Below, one piece after another: positions 6,246-6,960 of a stretch of DNA of 6,960 bases. A model generated the notes under the pieces. That model was not told the DNA's origin. It worked only from the letters and a program-made list of their open reading frames with translations, and made no database searches. The position numbers were made by a program, and so were the translations under genes. The first letter of the stretch is position 1; each line of letters starts with the position of its first letter. This DNA comes from Dehalococcoidia bacterium. GTDB taxonomy: Bacteria; Chloroflexota; Dehalococcoidia; UBA1151; UBA1328. The stretch is taken from assembly GCA_030745955.1 (NCBI GenBank), contig JASLNQ010000117.1:1-6960 (forward strand), given 5' to 3'.

Positions 6246-6328
6246 ACCCAATTGATCTTGTATCGGCCGGGTTTTGGAGCTACATTTCCGGCAACGTCCC
6301 CGGCGGCGGCGCACCTGGCCGCGTACCG

Positions 6329-6338
6329 GGAGGAAATG
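6329..6338 (+). promoter_or_regulatory. GGAGG next to an alternative upstream ATG of enolase C
   Basis: GGAGG (6329-6333) is followed after only 2 nt by ATG 6336-6338. This ATG is in frame with the ATG at 6375 and would add 13 residues (MTPTDPTRRTDHQ). The spacing is short for efficient initiation, and the added residues look unlike a family N-terminus, so 6375 is preferred. The ATG at 6375 itself has no clear Shine-Dalgarno, so the start is unresolved. Confidence 0.4.
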
Positions 6339-6374
6339 ACGCCCACAGACCCCACCAGGCGAACGGATCACCAA

Positions 6375-6960
6375 ATGCCAGCACCAACCAAAATTGAACG
6401 AGTAGAAACGATTCTGTGGGAGCGCTGGCTGCTCATTCGCATCTACTGCGAAGACGGCACGGTGGGCATCGGCGAAGGCGGGGTCCATGGCTGGCAGCGC
6501 CCGACCAAGACGATGGTCGACACGATGACCGATTACCTGGTGGGCAAGGACCCCAACTTTATCGAGCACCATTACCAGTGGCTGAACCGGTCGTCGCATT
6601 TCATGGGATCGGTCGTGCAGGGCGCGCTCTCGGCGATCGACATTGCGTTGTGGGATGCTAAGGGCAAGCGGCTTGGGGTCCCGATCTACGACCTGATGGG
6701 CGGCAAGACCCGCGACAGGGTGCGCTGCTACATGCACGTTGGCGGTGCGACAAAGGACGATCTGGTGGCAAGCGCAAAGGCCGCGGTTGCCGAGGGTTTT
6801 ACCGCCGTGCGCTTTACTCCGTTTGCGCCCGACTACTACCTGCACAAGTCGTACTCCGAGTGGGCTGACGATGCGGTTGATCGGGTAGGGGCGGTGAAAG
6901 AAGCCGTTGGTTCGGCAGCCGATATATGTGTCGAGATCCACCGGCAGATGACACCCGCAG
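6375..6960 (+). CDS. Enolase-superfamily enzyme C, galactonate/mannonate-dehydratase-like (3' end cut off)
   Basis: The frame is open to the window edge, giving 195 codons of a protein that should be about 380-400. The N-terminal capping domain is clear: TKIERVET (5-12), a WLLIRIYCEDGTVGIGEGG block (18-36), GKDP (57-60) and the helix GALSAIDIALWDAKGKRLGVPIYDLMGG (83-110). The barrel begins at RDRVRCYMHVGG (113-124). Strand 2 has R146-F-T148 in place of the KxK of enzymes A and B, and strand 3 has E187-I-H189. This resembles D-galactonate and mannonate dehydratases, where a D-x-H at this place gives the first metal ligand and the acid/base histidine; here the metal position is Glu. Dehydration of a sugar acid to a 2-keto-3-deoxy product is the likely reaction, but the later metal ligands and second acid/base are outside the window. 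It is divergent from the deacylase gene. Start 6375 fits family N-termini; 6336 is the alternative. Confidence 0.88.
   Translation, partial: MPAPTKIERVETILWERWLLIRIYCEDGTVGIGEGGVHGWQRPTKTMVDTMTDYLVGKDPNFIEHHYQWLNRSSHFMGSVVQGALSAIDIALWDAKGKRLGVPIYDLMGGKTRDRVRCYMHVGGATKDDLVASAKAAVAEGFTAVRFTPFAPDYYLHKSYSEWADDAVDRVGAVKEAVGSAADICVEIHRQMTPA

Noticed and set aside
5458..6255. 265-codon plus-strand frame opposite the deacylase gene
   Set aside because: It is antisense to a gene with full catalytic motifs, has no recognisable domain, and is explained by high GC codon use that leaves the opposite frame open.
6259..6286. Plus-strand promoter for enolase C (TTGTAT, 16 nt, TACATT)
   Set aside because: Only three and four of six consensus positions match; too weak to call although a promoter must lie near here or upstream.
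6156..6941. 261-codon minus-strand frame opposite enolase C
   Set aside because: It is antisense to a clear enolase-superfamily N-terminal half and covers the divergent control region; the composition shows no family signature.

Overview
The window is a GC-rich piece of bacterial chromosome. It carries a small catabolic neighbourhood: three enolase-superfamily genes, an N-acyl-D-amino-acid deacylase and an extended short-chain dehydrogenase/epimerase, plus the tail of an unrelated membrane protein. Three things make me lean to Chloroflexota (Dehalococcoidia, SAR202-like), without proof: the CPxC plus four-helix membrane protein style, the concentration of COG4948-type enolase paralogs (an expansion reported for SAR202 genomes), and an intergenic island of dispersed inverted repeats. 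No rRNA, tRNA or marker gene is present to fix the taxonomy.

Layout from left to right. Positions 1-441 (+) hold the C-terminal part of a zinc-ribbon-like four-helix membrane protein cut by the window edge. It converges on 510-1541 (-), an NAD(P)-dependent epimerase/dehydratase. Positions 1542-2056 are non-coding and packed with inverted repeats, the largest a 97-bp element with near-perfect 32-nt arms. Positions 2057-3280 and 3283-4473 (-) are two tandem, clearly paralogous enolase-superfamily enzymes of the mandelate-racemase catalytic type, 2 nt apart and probably translationally coupled. A 186-bp gap separates them from 4660-6171 (-), a D-aminoacylase-type amidohydrolase that probably starts at TTG. 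A divergent control region (6172-6374) then leads to 6375-6960 (+), a third enolase-superfamily gene of a different catalytic subgroup, truncated by the right edge.

How the genes may work together (inference): the deacylase and the enolase pair point the same way and could be one transcript from a promoter near 6217-6245. The third enolase is transcribed divergently and may share control. Enolases with these residues usually dehydrate or epimerise acid sugars or other alpha-hydroxy/alpha-amino carboxylates. The deacylase frees D-amino acids from N-acyl forms, and the SDR could oxidise or epimerise a sugar or sugar-nucleotide. A plausible overall theme is scavenging of unusual carboxylates, such as sugar acids and N-acyl D-amino acids from cell-wall debris or dissolved organic matter. 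No transporter, aldolase or regulator in the window confirms a particular pathway. I do not see a defence system, CRISPR array, insertion sequence or replication origin.
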